Shown in pieces: positions 1 through 13,870 of a DNA stretch of 64,000 bases. The DNA is taken from assembly GCA_949751835.1 (NCBI GenBank), contig CATKHK010000069.1:186001-250000 (forward strand), in the 5' to 3' direction. Within the stretch, counting starts at the first letter, position 1. Every line of letters starts with the position of its first letter. The position numbers and the translations under genes were made by a program. The stretch comes from Blepharisma japonicum (lineage: Eukaryota; Ciliophora; Heterotrichea; Heterotrichida; Blepharismidae). A model generated the notes under the pieces. The model made no database searches and was not told the DNA's origin. It saw nothing but the letters and a program-made list of their open reading frames with translations.

Positions 1-450
1 TCACATATCCAAAGTAAAATAGAGCCCTGGTATGAAGTTTTTATTGCAAGTAATAGCAGATGTTTGAGCAAAATAAAAGCCTCTATCTAAGGTTGGAAGA
101 GGAGAATTTTCAATTGGATTATTATATGAAACTCCTCCTGGATTTAAAAATTCTGTATCAGAGCCTGATGAGTCCTCTATGCGATCTAATGATAAATTTT
201 GAACCTCAAAAAAATTTAAAGTAAATAAAATCGCATTCACTCCACTAGGCTTGCTACAATAGTTATAGCATGTGCCGCAATTTTGCGAGTCTGAAGGAAA
301 AAGGGAAGGACACATATAGGCGCATATTTTGGAGTCAACCATGAATTTCGGCTTATTGCAGCTGATCTGCCCAGAAACAGTTAAGCTATCATATGGGCAT
401 GTTGAAAGAGCCAAATTAACGAGAATGATTAAAATAAAGATCCCTATCAT
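1..450 (-). CDS. Gene A: giant LamG/Cys-rich surface protein, N-terminal part only
   Basis: The start codon is at 450 and the reading frame runs off the left edge of the window. The first ~17 residues are a hydrophobic signal peptide ending just before CPYD, the same mature start as in genes B and C. A short Cys-rich stretch follows (ICAYMCPSLF, then CYNYC). The first lectin-like module then begins, with the family signature SPLPTLDRGFYF. The codon at 1-3 is TGA, read as Trp, so the protein continues out of view. Only about 150 residues are visible. By homology with B and C it should be a long secreted or membrane-anchored protein of the same family, but its size and C-terminus cannot be seen. 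The next gene, B, ends 3.1 kb upstream of this start, a far larger gap than elsewhere in the array. Confidence 0.85.
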   Translation of the reverse strand: MIGIFILIILVNLALSTCPYDSLTVSGQISCNKPKFMVDSKICAYMCPSLFPSDSQNCGTCYNYCSKPSGVNAILFTLNFFEVQNLSLDRIEDSSGSDTEFLNPGGVSYNNPIENSPLPTLDRGFYFAQTSAITCNKNFIPGLYFTLDM

Positions 451-3400
451 TTTTATTTATGGATAATTTCAATGACGTCTAAGAAATAAAAATTTTAAAA
501 TAATTAAATCTTTTAATAAAACTATTGAATTATAATTATTTGTGAAGAATTAGAATTTTTATAATACCTTTGAAAGGTGTGGGGAAGAAAATAGAAACTA
601 AAAACCTCATTGAAATATGGCATTTTACTATTATGAAGCCAGATAAATATGGGAATAATAGATTAGTCAGTTAAAAGCTTTTATCAAAATATTCTCAAAT
701 GATTTAGTTTCGCAAAAGATCGAGCTTTATATTCTCAAGAGAAGAGGTATAAAGTGAAATCTACATCTGGAGCTGAGTTTATAAAAAATGGATGATGCCA
801 TCACTCTTGAACTGAGCAGAATTAAAACTTTTAATTTATAAATACCCTCCTTATCCATGCTCAATAAAATGTGAGATATATGTTGTACAGCATAGCAACA
901 AAAGACTTTAGCAAATATAATATTTCTAAAATCAGAATTATTATAATTTTAGCAAACATCAGTTGGAATTTTCGAACTAATTATTTTAAATTTTAAAACG
1001 CTTTATTAATTTGATATTTTTTTGACTGTTTAAATTCTTTCAAGCACAAAGATTAGGCAATATTTAGGACTATTTTTATTGCCTAAATAAAAAAGGCTGT
1101 GCAAAATGATCTGCTATAATAATTATCAATTTAAGTCTTAATCTCAGATTTTTATATATTATTACTAAAATATGACTGGATCCTAACTATATCGCTAAAA
1201 CTTACAGGAATGATTATATTTTGTCAACTTTAATTGGGAGAGATTTTAAAATTTTAAGAATAAAATTAATGACGTCATTTAAAGTTTCTTTATTATTCAA
1301 AATTTTGTACATTTTATCAAATATTGTAAAATCAATATGCATAGTCTGAATTTAGCAGGAAGTCATTATTTTGTGTCTAAATTAAAAATTCAATCATTAA
1401 ACTTTGGTGAATTATTTCAGTGGTTTCTCTTTTACCAAAATTTATTTACTCTTTAAAAATGAATGGATTATTTAAATTTGTTATGAAGTAGCTAAAAATA
1501 TGGAAGAGTTTTAATATTGAATTCCATTCAAGAAAAGCATTTTTTATATTGATGAAACTGTTTTTATTTTTATAAGAAATCAAAATGACTACTTTTACTA
1601 GCATTAGTTATTATTACTTTAAGTGCTTTTTAACAGATTCTATCTCTCTTTATAAATCCTGCATTATCCTCCTTAACTTGCATTGATCACGAACTATATA
1701 GCACATCATCATTCAAGTTTATTTAATCATAGATTTAATAAAACAGTAGTATAAGGTATCATGCTAGTATAAGCCACATCAACATAAATTTATAACTTTT
1801 TATTTACTATAAGCTTATTTTAGTATCACAATTATTATAGAAAAAGTAATTTTGGTTATTCACAATGGATTTAAAGAAAGAGCTAAAACAAATACTTATG
1901 AATACATGATATTAAATTTTAATTAGTCTATTCTTCAACTTAAATATATAACATAAGATAATGCTTCTTAAGATTATTTCCTCACTACTGGGTATTTTTT
2001 ATCATATGATTTGAATAAACATAGATTCTACCACTAAAGAAGGGAACTTATTTCAATTTTAAGTGTACAAATATTTCAGTAACTAAATTATTTATTTAAA
2101 TTTGAGATAAAGAACAATAATATTGATAGTCAAGCCAATCTGTGGATAATATTTTACTTTTTTTCTGATAACGAAATTCATCAGGTAAACTCCATCAAAA
2201 CTCCGCTCAAGAAAAAGGTAGAGATTGAGTGAGGTTAATGAAATTCGAAAGTAATTAGTTAATATGGATAGTATTTTAATATAACTCCAACAAAGAGGAG
2301 GATAATATAATCGAGCTTGATAAGAATGGAGCATCTCTTCTTCGATTTTCTCTGCTATGATCTTCCTTCTTCGGAGGGCCTCCTTTTGCAAATATCAAGA
2401 GAATGCGCAAAGTAGCCTTCACACATATTCATGCTTCCTCTACATCTTATTCGCCATAACCTAGTTACTTTAATATTTCAAAGCTCATCTCCGATATCGG
2501 AAGAGAGTCTGATAAAATTGATGCTGAGATAAGGAGATAGAACCGAATGAGTGATGATTGATTCGGAAGAATTGGAGCAAACAGTGACTAAATTTAGGGA
2601 GCTTATCCTAAGCTACAGCTCATTAGCGGTGGAATAGAAGCTCAGCCAAAAAAAAACAGTGGTAGCCAAAAGTTGATGGGAAATAGTGTAGTATGATAGA
2701 GTAGTTGCTGAAGAAAGAAACAAATTTGACAAAGAAAAAAGCAAATAATTGAAAAGACCTAGCATTGAGATCAGATAGACTGAGAGGGGAAAATCAATTA
2801 GAGAAGAAACTAAAGTAGGAACTGAAAAAGGAATTGAAGAATGGAGAAAGAAAGATAGAAAAAATTAGAATTAAGAAAAATGCTCCAAGAGCTTCAATAA
2901 TACGAAAGCATTTTATGGGCGATGATGAAAGATAATCTCTTAAAAAACTAAGTTTACTATATAAATAGCATTCTTAAAACAAAATAAAAAGTAATATTAG
3001 AATACTATAAGTTCTATAAAAAAAGGTATTATTTTACCAGAAAAAGAGATCCTAGATAGAATCAGGTAACTGAGAATTTATAGAGCCTTCATCATACATA
3101 ATAAAGAGCTAAAATTTAAATTTAAAATGGATATATCAGAAATTATAGTGATAGTTGCTTATGCTTGGGATTTGGTTGACTCAATAATTAGCGAATTTGA
3201 GGCCGAATCATAAGCATTAAAATATGCAGAGATTACTAATCAATTTAAAATATAGCTTATGCTCTTTTATTGATTGTTACTATTAATTATAGAAGGCTAA
3301 AACAATTAAAATATTAATCATTTTCTAAATAGGATTAACTACAGAGAGCTTAACTTTAAAAGCAATAGATTCCTCAATTAATCATCATAATCATATTAAA

Positions 3401-3529
3401 ATTGTTTTTCTTTGCTTTCAAACTGATACAGACATTCATACATTCAAATAGAAAGCATAAGTATAAGCGTAATTTAAAAATATAAAATGCGAAACATGAT
3501 AATTAAATCATTTAAATAATTTTAATCGA
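451..3529. other. 3.1-kb intergenic region without a supportable gene
   Basis: This is the longest gene-free stretch in the window. It is very AT-rich. All six frames are broken often by TAA and TAG as well as TGA, at roughly the density expected for non-coding DNA. From about 2600 to 2900 the plus strand is markedly purine-rich, so every plus frame reads as Lys/Glu-rich, coiled-coil-like peptide; this composition alone is not evidence of a gene. The longest standard open stretch, on the minus strand at 2092-2391, begins with a charged helix-like segment and then turns into AT-rich filler. Decayed gene remnants are possible but I cannot identify any. Confidence 0.6.
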
Positions 3530-6500
3530 TTATTTTTCAATTTTTTTATGGCTATCATTTAATGGTTGGATACTGTTTCTCATAATTCCAGCTTTGGTTA
3601 GCTTATGATGGATAATTCCATATAGAGTTCTTGCAAAAATAGCTATTGAAGAAAATGATTGAATTATCATAACTCCTATCACAATAGCTACAATGGCATT
3701 TTCAATTGTCGAAACAATTTCTTGCTCTATATTGAATAAATAAACTGATGTAGAGCTCATAACTAAGCAAATCATAATTTCAGTCAATAAATTATTGATT
3801 TGCAAAACTGGGTCCTCGAAAGGCCAGAAAAAGATCAGATGCAAGATAGTCATTAAGGAAAGAACAATATTTATTGTGACTTCAGTTTGTGGATATTCCC
3901 TTAAAAATATCAAGTTTATTATGTAGATAAATCTCCTTATAAAGAATACAAAATAATACTGTGTTGCAAGGAGACCTCTATCGACTCTGAATTCATAAAA
4001 AAAGGAACTAAATAATTCTGTGAAGCTCTTTTCTCTCGACTGGATTCGATTTTTATTTTTATAAGAGAACCAGAAATATCCCGGTGGAGTTATAACTAGT
4101 AATATATAAACAGCTAAACATAAAATAAAATTAGTAATTTGCGTGAAATTGTTGAGTCCAAAAGTAATTAAGCCAATACTGGCTGCAGCTCCTAGTTCAA
4201 GGTAACACTGTATTCAAAATCTCAAATAAAATCCAAATTGATAAACTTTTACTGTTTTCATAAACTTTTTGCCAATTCACCTAAATGAGCATCGTGAAAA
4301 GAAGAAAACTGCAGGTAGAGCTGATAATGAAGCAAGAATTATTGTAAAATCATTGCCTTGGGTTATTAAAATCAAATCACTATCAAACCCAAAATCTTGA
4401 GCTTGGGAATATGGAGTATTTCCTTCATTTTTATCAATTATATACGTAAATATATTTGGGAACAAATTAAAGGAATTCAAATTATTCAAAAACGTGTACA
4501 TTTTGGATGACATAGGAATTCCTGATAAAGTCAAATAACTCAGAATTTGTAAGCTGTTTATCATACTTCATAAAGAACTAGGGTTTGGATTTACTATTGA
4601 TAAGGCAACAGCTCCAGCAATAGCAGCTTGAACCCCAGCTGCTGCTTTTGACGTAATTGCTTCAACTGCTGCAGAGTAAGGAGCTGGGTCATAAGAATTG
4701 AGTGGTGCAGAAATATCTGAAGAATTTAAGATGCCGTTTGATATTGATCTTATATCTGTTAGATTTGAGAATTCTACAGTAGCTAATGTGCCTTTAGATA
4801 TTTCTTTAGAAATAACTAGAGAAATATAATAGCAGGTGCTATTCACCTCCTCCATTTTATATGAAACCTCTCCTTGCTTTTGAATTTTTATAATAAAATC
4901 ATTTGTAGAGAGACTGTTAGCAAGACTTTCAGAAAAAGTAAAGTATAGAGAATTGTCTGAAAGAACGGTCAGTTTTATTGAAAAAGGAACTAATGTACAG
5001 TTTTTTGTCCCATTGTAGCCTAAATTGCAGTAGCATAGATCATTTGTAAGGCTGGCGTTATCTACACAAGAATTGCATTTTGTAGAGGATTCACAATAAG
5101 TGCATAAGCTAGGACATGGATATAATTTTCCATCAGGACCTCTAAATCCACCTGCTTCCACTGGAATACAAGAACTATTGTTAGAATAATCAAGTACATA
5201 GTATATATCGCAAATGCAAGAACTAGGATTGATAGAATTTTCTTTGCATAATGTGCATCCAGCAGATGAATAATCATTACAAGAATCACATAATAAATTA
5301 TCGCAAAGAGAGCAAGTCGATCTTCAGTCTCGACAGGTTTTCTTGCATTTTGCATTACACTGATAACATTTATTATAGGCTGGACCACTCCAATATTCAT
5401 TTATTTTGCAATTCGGTATGCATGCTTTGCTTGTTGGACAGACGCTACAGCTTTCAGTGCAAGAGGCTGTTGAAAGGCTTGATATCGATTTTAGTGAATT
5501 AAATATCTGTATACTATAAATAAAGCCTTTATAAAAATTAAAAACTGATCCGGAACTAAGCTGAGCGCCTATAGACATTGTGGTATGAGGACCTTTATCC
5601 TGAAAAATCCCATATACTGTGAGCCCTTGTGTGTCAGATAATCCATTTATATAGCAAGACAGTTTACTATAACTGTTTTGAGTCAATTCTAATGTAAATA
5701 CTATGTGACTCCATTCGTAGCTATTAATTAGCCGATTGCACATATAAAATATTTGAAATGAGCTTAAGTTAAATGAAATTGATGCTTGGCTGCTCATCAA
5801 GGAGGTGGAATATAACGTTGAATAACTGTCAGAAATATTCTGCTTTGACAATAGAGTGCCATATGAGGTTTCTGTGTTTGCTCATATAGAAATTGTAAAG
5901 GTAGAGGTAATTACGAGTCTTGGTGATAAATAATTTGAATATTCAGGCATTCTCAAAACTGAAGCCTCTCCATTTAAATAAAATCCTCTTAAATAAGCAG
6001 GAATAGGATCATCAGTTTCATAATTGGGATAAAATTGCTTAGTTGATCCAGTTATAACAGGAATCGAGTTTACCTTATCATAAACTACTCCATTCAGAGT
6101 ATTCAGATCCAAGTCAAAAATTTTTTCTTGAACCAATACGCAAACACCTCCAGAAGGAGAATATCCTAACGGGCAGCTATTTGTGCAAATTCCCGATACA
6201 TTATAAAATCCATTAGAGCATGTCTGACAGTCTAATGAATTTGATGATGTACAAGTTTTGCAAGAAGCATCACACGCACTACAGCTTTCATTGGTGCTAT
6301 CCAAAAAGTATCCTGAATTGCATTGACAACTTGTACTGATTAAAGTTGCGTGTGTTTTACAGGTGATGCATGTGTTTGTATAATCATCACATACTTCGCA
6401 TAATGTATCTTTGCAGAGATTGCAACTTTTATCAATTCTTACACAACCCTTCATTAAGCATCCAGATGAGCATGTGACACAGCTGTTACCATTTCAATAT

Positions 6501-9500
6501 TGATCTATATCGCAACTATCCAGACAAGAATTTGAATTATCGATTGGACATAGAGAGCATCCACTGCAAGTGCTTGATGTTAAACCGCTGACTGCTATTA
6601 GTGTGTTATAAATTTTGAGATCTCATAGAAAACCATTAAAAAATGACGCTAAGGTTGAGGGGCTAATATAGCCTGCCCCAATTGTGATTAAAAACGAATT
6701 TTCTAAATCACTTAACCAACTTGAACCTAAATCGCTGGATGTATCGACTATTCCATTTGTAACTAAACTAATAATTTGTTGGGGTGTAGCACTTATGCTG
6801 GAGCTTGCCGATATGAAATTTCATTGAGAAAGAGTAGCCTCTAATGATGGATTAGCACTTGTAAAAGTTTTTATATTAGAATCTTTTAGAGTTAAAGTAA
6901 GTGAAGGGGCTTTGTTTATCAATTCCAAACTAATATATTTTTTAAAAGGACTACTATTGACTTGCTTGGAAAAGATTACTCCTGTACTTGAAATAGGCTT
7001 TATTCATGCGGATATAACAAAATTTGGCGAAAATGTGAGCAATGGAGAAGTGGCGCCTGCATAAGGAGGCAACTGCATATAAGATGAACCAGAAAAATAA
7101 TAACCTCTATAAATAGCTGCTATAGGATCAGTTGAGTCATAAACAGGATAAAATTTGTTATCCTTCCCTGTTAATACATGAATATTTGACTTCAAATCAA
7201 TAACAATATCTTTTATTTGATGAGGCATCAAGTTAAATATAAAATAATTTGAATAACTTGGATCGCTATCACAGTTACCACCATTTATAATATACCCAGT
7301 AGGACAAAATGGCATACAGAATGATTGTATTAGATAGTAACTGGAAATACATGTGAGACAACCATTATATTTAAGAGTTGAACATGTCAAGCACATTGTA
7401 TCACAAGGTTCACACTTATCTGAGTCTCAAATAGTATTAGCAATACATTCACAATGGGTATTTACTTTATGAGCATTTGTAATACAACTTGAGCATTCTC
7501 CTGAAAAAGTGGTACATGATAAGCATTCTTTATCTCTGCATAGTCTGCATGTTAAGCCATTAACACATCCTTCACTGCAACCAGTCTTGCAAACAGTGCA
7601 GCTATCTGGATACTCATTTACTGCACAATCACTTAGACACTGATGATTGGAAGGACAAGCAGAACAGCCAGTTGTGCATGAAGAAGTTGCATAATCATCC
7701 GATCTATAATTATGAGCGTTATATATCATTAATCTTGCTAAAAATCCATATAATCCTGAAGTCCCAAAAGTTTCATCATTTCCAACATAGAGTGACCCTG
7801 CATTAGTATCTTTAAAATAAGTAGAAGATACTGAAGTGATAGAACTGAAAGATGCTGAATTATCGATATACAGCTTTACAATTGATTTTCCATCATCTTG
7901 GACTTGGCATGTAAAGCTTAAAAAATGCCAACTTAATATAAGGCTTGTGGAGGTAGTTAAAGTTTGGGTTGATGAATCATCAAAAACAATTGAAAGCACT
8001 GGAAATCCTGATGTGTCGACTTCAATTTTGAGAATTTCAGCAGAAGTGTATTTAGTCATCAAAATTCCATGGTCCATAGGCTTAATTCATAAAGAGATGG
8101 TGAATGATGGAGCTATCATGACTGTAGAGGATAAATAATCACTTTTATAAAAATAGTACCCTCTTTTATAAGAAGGTATAGGATCATTCAAATCAGATGA
8201 CGCCAAACCAGAATAAGTATTTGTGTTAGAATTCCCAACATTAAAGCCAGAAACGATGTCTAGCCTAACTTGGTCTGTTAAATCAAGACTAATTCCTAAA
8301 TTTGATGCCCAATCACAAGTTTTCGCCCCTGAATTTTGGGTATATCCAGATGGGCACTCAACAAGACACTGTCCAGTATTAGCAAAGAAGTACCCAGAAC
8401 TGCATGCTGTGCATTTATTATAGGTTACAGCTAAGCATAACGAGCATCCACTAAAGCAAGAAGCGCATGATAAGCCATCAGTGGATCTTCCGAATCCAGC
8501 ATTACATAAGCAAAGTCCTGAAGATAAAGTTACACTGGGATCACATTGAGTGCATTTACCAGAATCAAATCCTGTGCAAGTTATACATAGCGGGTCATCA
8601 CAAATATTACAAGTACTAGACCGTCTGCATCCATTGGTACAAGAACTGCAAGCAGAGATAGAAGCTCCATTTTTATAAGAAGAAAGATCACAGGCTCATA
8701 AGCAAGATGCCCCTTGCCCTGAGTCACAAAATGTAAAACTGCTTATAATGGCTGGAAATCCTGAAATTGCTGTATTTCAGAGCTGAAAATAATAAATAAA
8801 GCCGACAAATCCAGGATTATTGCTTTTACCTAGTATTAGATAGGTCGATGGTTGGTCTCTGTAAATTTTTTTTGTTATACTACTTGTTGAACTTGAAACT
8901 CCATTTACATAAATCGTAAGGGTTGTACCTCCTAGTGAATATTCAAAAGTGACTGACAGATAAGCCCAGCCAGTAAATGATAAACCTGGTGCCAATGTCT
9001 GAGAAGAAGTTACTTGAGCTGGATCTATCATTGTTGCTTCTATAGATCCTGTAGACGTCAACTTCAAAAGACTTTGCTTTTGCAATAAATCACCATTAGT
9101 GATTACATATAGTCATAATCCTATTGAAAAACTATGAGAAATATAAACAGTTGTTGAGGATAATAAATACATAGTTCCATCAAAATATAAGCCTCGTTTA
9201 TATGCAGGGATTGGATCAACGCTTTCAGGGCTGCTGGAAAACTGAAAAGTTGCTGCACTTGTTCCTGTTGTAAAAATTCCATAAGACCCTTGAAAATCTG
9301 TATCAAAAGATTGATCAATCACTGCAGCCGTTACTGTTGAGCAAGAAGTGCTATATGGACACTCATTAAGGCATACACTCCCTGCTAATTGATTGATTCC
9401 TGAACAATTTGAACATTCAAAATAAGTTGTTTTTAAGCAAGTCGAACAAAGAGCATCACAAATTTCACAAGTTTGGCTTGAAGACACCCAGAAAGCATTA

Positions 9501-12500
9501 GAAGCACAAGTGCAGCCTCCATTTCCATCACTAACAGCATTTGTAATACAAGTTAAGCATGAATTTGTTCCTGTAAACTCAGTACATGTAGCACATTCTT
9601 TAGTCTTGCAAAGGTTACAAGAATCAGAGTTTCTGCATCCTTGATTACATGTATTTATACAACTCGCACAAGGAGAACCATCATAATAGCCAGTTAATGG
9701 ACAATTGTCTGGGCAACTAAAATCTGCTGGACACTTTGTACAGCTACCTGAGCATCCGGCAGTTTGCCAGTCATCTAATGCATGATTACTTTGGCAGTAA
9801 ATTTTTAGTTCCCACAAAAAACCAATAAACCCACCGCTATAAAGCCCAATGTAAAAGTTTCCTGTTTTGCTGTCCAATAAATAAAGTGGGCTTAAAGATG
9901 TAGAAACAACCTGAGAAGCAGCATCAATATAAGAACTTATTGTGGTTGTTCCATCAGAATTAATTTTGCTATCAAATGATATGAAAAATCAGTTGTTAAG
10001 CACATTTGAGGATCCTATAACTGAAACAGTGCTTGAAGAATCCATTAAGAGGAGAGAAAGTTTTGGACAACCTGAAGATAAAATCTGAACAAACCACTGG
10101 GTTGTTGATACGTATTTTGTTATAACCATTCCGCTTGATGTAGCCTTTATTCATAGAGAAATTGAAAAATTTGGAGCAAGCATAAACATTGTAGTTAAAT
10201 AACTATTGGAATTAAAATAGTATCCTCTGAGATATGCTGGAATTGGATCATTCGAATCATAAGTAGGGTAAGAGTTAGAAAATGAAGATCCTACTTGTTT
10301 TCCAGATAGCTGGTCAAGCAATATTTGATTGCTAAAAGATAAGCTAAGTGGAATTATAGAAGACAAATCACAGTTACCTGTGCCTGTATTTTTTGTATAT
10401 CCTGTAGGGCAATCTGGAAGACACATTTTGCTGTTATAAAAATAAGAGCTGGAGCTGCAGGAGGTGCATAAATAATAATATGAGCCTGTGCAATGAGCAC
10501 ACCCTGCATAGCAAGCAGAGCATAAAGCTTGGTTTACATAAGGCTGATAAAATCCAGAATTACAAGAGCATGGAGATCCAGAAGCGTTAGTAATGCATTG
10601 TGTGCAAGACCCTGACCAAAATGACGAACATTGAGCACATAAAAAATCATCACAGATATAGCAAGACGTCCCTCGAGTACAACCATTTGTGCAGGATGAA
10701 TCTAAGCACGATGTACAAGCAGATCCATCATAATAATACATATAATCGCATGACCAAAAAGATGATACTGAGCCTCCTGTCAATGTATTGATACTATAAT
10801 AAGCAGAAAAATCACTAATTGCCACCTGTCAAAGGATAAAGTAAGCTATAAATCCATTGAAATTCGGTGACCCTTTGCCGATATATAATGTTCCTGCTGG
10901 AGGTAGCCGAAATATATAATCAGTTATAGTTGCTGGAGTTCCTGCAATCTTGTTGAGATATGGGGTCATAGTTGAGACTTTATTAGCAAAGCCAAGTGAA
11001 TAGGAAATATAAGTTCATGTATAAGAAGTTATAGACTGCGAAACAGAGTAGCTTGAAGGTGAAGATGAGCCATCCCATTTTTCTAAGTAAAAAGTGGCAG
11101 TTCCACTAGAATCAATAGCAAGCTTATTTGTGCTGTGACTAATTATTGTCCCAGATATTGCATAAACCCACATCGCCATAGTCCAAGTGTTAGACAAATT
11201 TATAGATCCGCTCAAATATTGATTAGAGTCAAAGTAAATTCCTCTATTTTTTGCTGGCTTTGGATCAGAAGATTCTGGAGAGTTCCAATAATTATAGCTT
11301 GCAGAACTTGTACCCGTCTTCAGAGCAGTTCCATAACTTCCTGCGAAAGTCCCTGTAAAATCAGCCGTTATAACAGCTGTATTAACAGCTGCACAATTTC
11401 CAAAGCCATATGGACATGCATATAAGCAAACATTCGCAACCAAAAAATTTCCAGTGGTGCACCCTGTATTTGTCCAGGTTTGTGAGCAAGCTGTCCCTAT
11501 ATAATCACAGCAATTAGGAACTACACCTGTATTGCAATTAATACACGTTAATGGAGGATATCCTTTGCAAGTAATGCAATCAAGGACATTACAAGTAATG
11601 CAATCAGTTCCTCTAATACACCAAGGCCAAGTTGGGCAATTTGAGTCACAGTTTTGGCAAGAAGAGCCATCCCAATACTGGTTATCAACACAATTAATAG
11701 TAGCAGTCAAGGCAGCAGTGCTCTGAGCGCAATCCGCTCTTGTTTGAAGCCAATAAATAAACCCTCTGAAAGAATTCCCGCCGCTTGTATTCCCAATAGT
11801 CCATGTATAGCCCAGCTTTGGAACTCTTGCTTCTGTGCTGCTAAACGCTGTGTTCCCAACATTGTTTCCATCAATATAAAAAGAAATATTTGCTGTATCA
11901 CAGGAAGATTGATTAATAATCATTGAAGCAGTATGTCATGAAGACGTATAGCTTATAGTGGCAGTTGCAGTTTGTGAGGCTTGATTATTATTTGAATCAT
12001 AAACAAACATTGTAAATTTATACACACCTGAAGAATCAGCCCATATTCTTATATAAGAAGTTGAGCTGTAAATAACGTTTAAAATTTCACCACTATTAAG
12101 GGGCTTAATTCATATATTTAGTGTAAAATAGCAGCCAGGAATGAAGCCATTGCTATTAGAAGTGCTTGAAGTAGTCGCAAAATAAAAACCACGGTCAATA
12201 GTTGGGAGAGGGGAATTTTGAGTTGAAGACATATATCAAATGGAGCCTGGATTTTGGAATTTTATAGAGGAATCAGTTGAGCTTGCTATGTAAGTAGCGG
12301 TTAAATCCTTGATACTTGAGAACTGCAAATCAAAAATAATTGCACTATTTCCACTATTTGGATAGCATCAAGAAATAATAACCAATTTCTTACCTGAAGT
12401 AAATCCTGAAGGGCATGCATTTGAGCCTGTACATATTTTGGCATCAATCATTTTTGAATTAACACAGTAAGCAATACCACTGCTATGAGTCGCGCCATCA

Positions 12501-12559
12501 TACGGACAATAAGCAGATGTCAACAAAATTTTGGCGATAAAAATCAGAAGAATTTTCAT
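3530..12559 (-). CDS. Gene B: giant receptor-like protein, seven LamG/Cys-rich pairs plus multi-pass membrane domain
   Basis: One uninterrupted frame of 3010 codons when TGA is read as Trp; it ends in TAA. The start at 12559 gives a hydrophobic signal peptide (MKILLIFIAKILLTSAY) before CPYD. LamG-like modules, each marked by a D-P-x-P/A-x-x-R-G-x-Y-F motif, have that motif near residues 123, 438, 776, 1121, 1468, 1818 and 2195. Each module is followed by a Cys-rich furin/GFR-like block with many CxxC pairs; the last ends near 2520. A membrane-proximal domain covers about 2523-2626. About 7-8 hydrophobic helices follow from about 2640 to 2993, with conserved landmarks DFTIILASLSALP, FYEFR, RRFIYIINL and TEVTINIVLSL. 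The cytoplasmic tail ends NDSHKKIEK. The helix bundle resembles the TRP-like C-terminal domain often annotated on ciliate Cys-rich proteins (from memory, not searched). Function is inferred: a cell-surface receptor or adhesin. No introns are evident. Confidence 0.85.
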
Positions 12560-12799
12560 TATGTCTGTAAATGATTAAAGGTGAAAAATCTCAATTTTTA
12601 AAGGATAAATTATTTATTTTGCTTAGAATCAGCCAATAAAGTCTTTAACTGTATTTATTGTTATTAAAAACTAAAATCAAAAAGCATAGTTGACAAAAAT
12701 AATTATACACATTCTTTTATATAGAATGTTGATTCTGTTAAAGAATAAAATAAGCTTTGCTTTCTTAATACTTGATCAGCCAAAAAGAAATTCACTAAA

Positions 12800-12832
12800 G
12801 TGCCTACTAGTGCTATCAAAAAAGGCACTAGG
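12800..12832. repeat. Small hairpin (CTAGTGC / GCACTAG stem)
   Basis: A perfect 7-base stem (CTAGTGC and its complement) encloses a loop of about 11 bases. An outer CC/GG pair extends it across a two-base bulge. A further related copy (AAGTGCCTAG) follows near 12890. It lies about 240 bases upstream of the start of gene B. It could be a chance palindrome, a small RNA element or part of an old repeat. I see no evidence for a function. Confidence 0.35.
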
Positions 12833-13409
12833 GAGCCCATTCTTGCTTGAATATAGTATCATCAAACTCCAATTCATGAAGCTAAGAAAAAGTGCCTAGT
12901 CTTATGCTTCAAAAAGCCCACAATTCCCAGATTAATGGCCATCACCTTCAAATATATCTGCTTTATATTTGTTAAAGAATCCAGATTTTATTTAAAGACT
13001 AACTTACAATTTCAAAAGGTATAGTAAATAGAAGTTAAAAAATTTAATATATTATAGAAATTATAATTTTAAATAATAATCAGCATTGTTTGAATTTTCC
13101 CAAAACTTTAGATCATGATGATGTCTATTAAAGTACTTTAAATACTGTGAATGCAAATTGTGAATTGATCGATAATTAATGCTTTATCTTATCATATAAT
13201 TGGTTGAGAGAAAATGGGTAATATTAATATTAATAGTAATAAAATAAAGGATACTATATGTGTGAATTGAATGCATAAGAATGCAAATTAAATATAGCAA
13301 GATTTAAATGTAAGGCTACCCTTAGCATGCTTAAAAAATCCTATATTATGATGAGCTCTATTTATCTTATCTTAATTATATGTCTTCCTTTTAACGACCA
13401 TCTCCAGTT

Positions 13410-13870
13410 TGCCAGATCAAACACTTATCTGGGGGCATCTGCGCATTTTTCTTCCCCACCAAGTTGCAGCCAGCTTGGCTTCAGCTAGATATTAACTCCA
13501 GTTCATAAGTATGTTTTAGATGATACCATTCGAGTCCAGGCAACTTGCTTGGGTCTTTAGGCACCTAAAGGTATCAGACTATATCGGCTGGGGTGGATGG
13601 TACTTTTCTGAAAATTCGACTCATAAAGATAAAAATCACTAGTAAATTAAAGAATTGTATTTTCTAAAAGTGTATTGCCTACCCACTCTGTAGAGGGAGG
13701 CTGGAGCCTTTTGGGTTCTAAGAGACCCAAGCTAATTGCTATATTTTAAAAGAAAGTCAGCGAAGTCAAAACTTCAAGACTTACCTCCTAATTTGAGAGA
13801 GACCAAGTTGGCTTACTTTGGAAGTGGGGAAAAAATGGCACATGTCTTTCTAGGCAGTTTTAGAAATAGT
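13410..13870. repeat. GC-richer imperfect inverted repeat, about 460 bp
   Basis: This block is visibly richer in G and C than its surroundings. Its left part (about 13419-13622) is similar to the reverse complement of its right part (about 13660-13870). Matching stretches in order are CATTTTTCTTCCCCAC against CATTTTTTCCCCAC, CCAGCTTGG against CCAACTTGG, CTTGGGTCT..TAG..CC..AAAGG in both arms, and GGGTGG..GGTAC..TTTT.TGAAAATTC against GGGTAGG..ATACACTTTTAGAAAATAC. The AT-rich centre is at about 13623-13659. Two readings are possible: an old MITE-like element with long terminal inverted repeats, or two divergent inverted copies of a short sequence such as a small RNA gene. I see no tRNA fold and no open frame. 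Confidence 0.5.

Noticed and set aside
1540-1600. Similarity of TTTTTATTTTTATAAGAAA to part of the family's membrane-domain coding sequence
   Set aside because: The match is short and almost entirely A and T; the neighbouring parts of the domain do not follow in order.
2092-2391. Minus-strand open stretch of 99 codons
   Set aside because: Only the first third looks protein-like; there is no homologue I recognise, and it lies in DNA with no other coding signal.
617-2470. A long plus-strand reading if TAA/TAG are taken as Gln and TGA as Trp
   Set aside because: With all three stops treated as sense, every frame is open, and all frames here give similar-looking AT-rich peptide. TAA/TAG occur at about chance density.
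2467-3400. Lys/Glu-rich plus-strand reading resembling a coiled-coil protein
   Set aside because: The strand is purine-rich, so all three plus frames look coiled-coil-like. About seven TAA/TAG codons in 140 codons is near random expectation, and no domain is recognised.
12690-12899. Plus-strand open stretch of 69 codons upstream of gene B
   Set aside because: It spans a hairpin and repeats, has AT-driven composition and no recognisable domain.
13500-13600. Possible tRNA (ATTCGAGTCC resembles a T-loop)
   Set aside because: No matching D-arm, anticodon stem or acceptor stem could be found; the similarity is one short motif.
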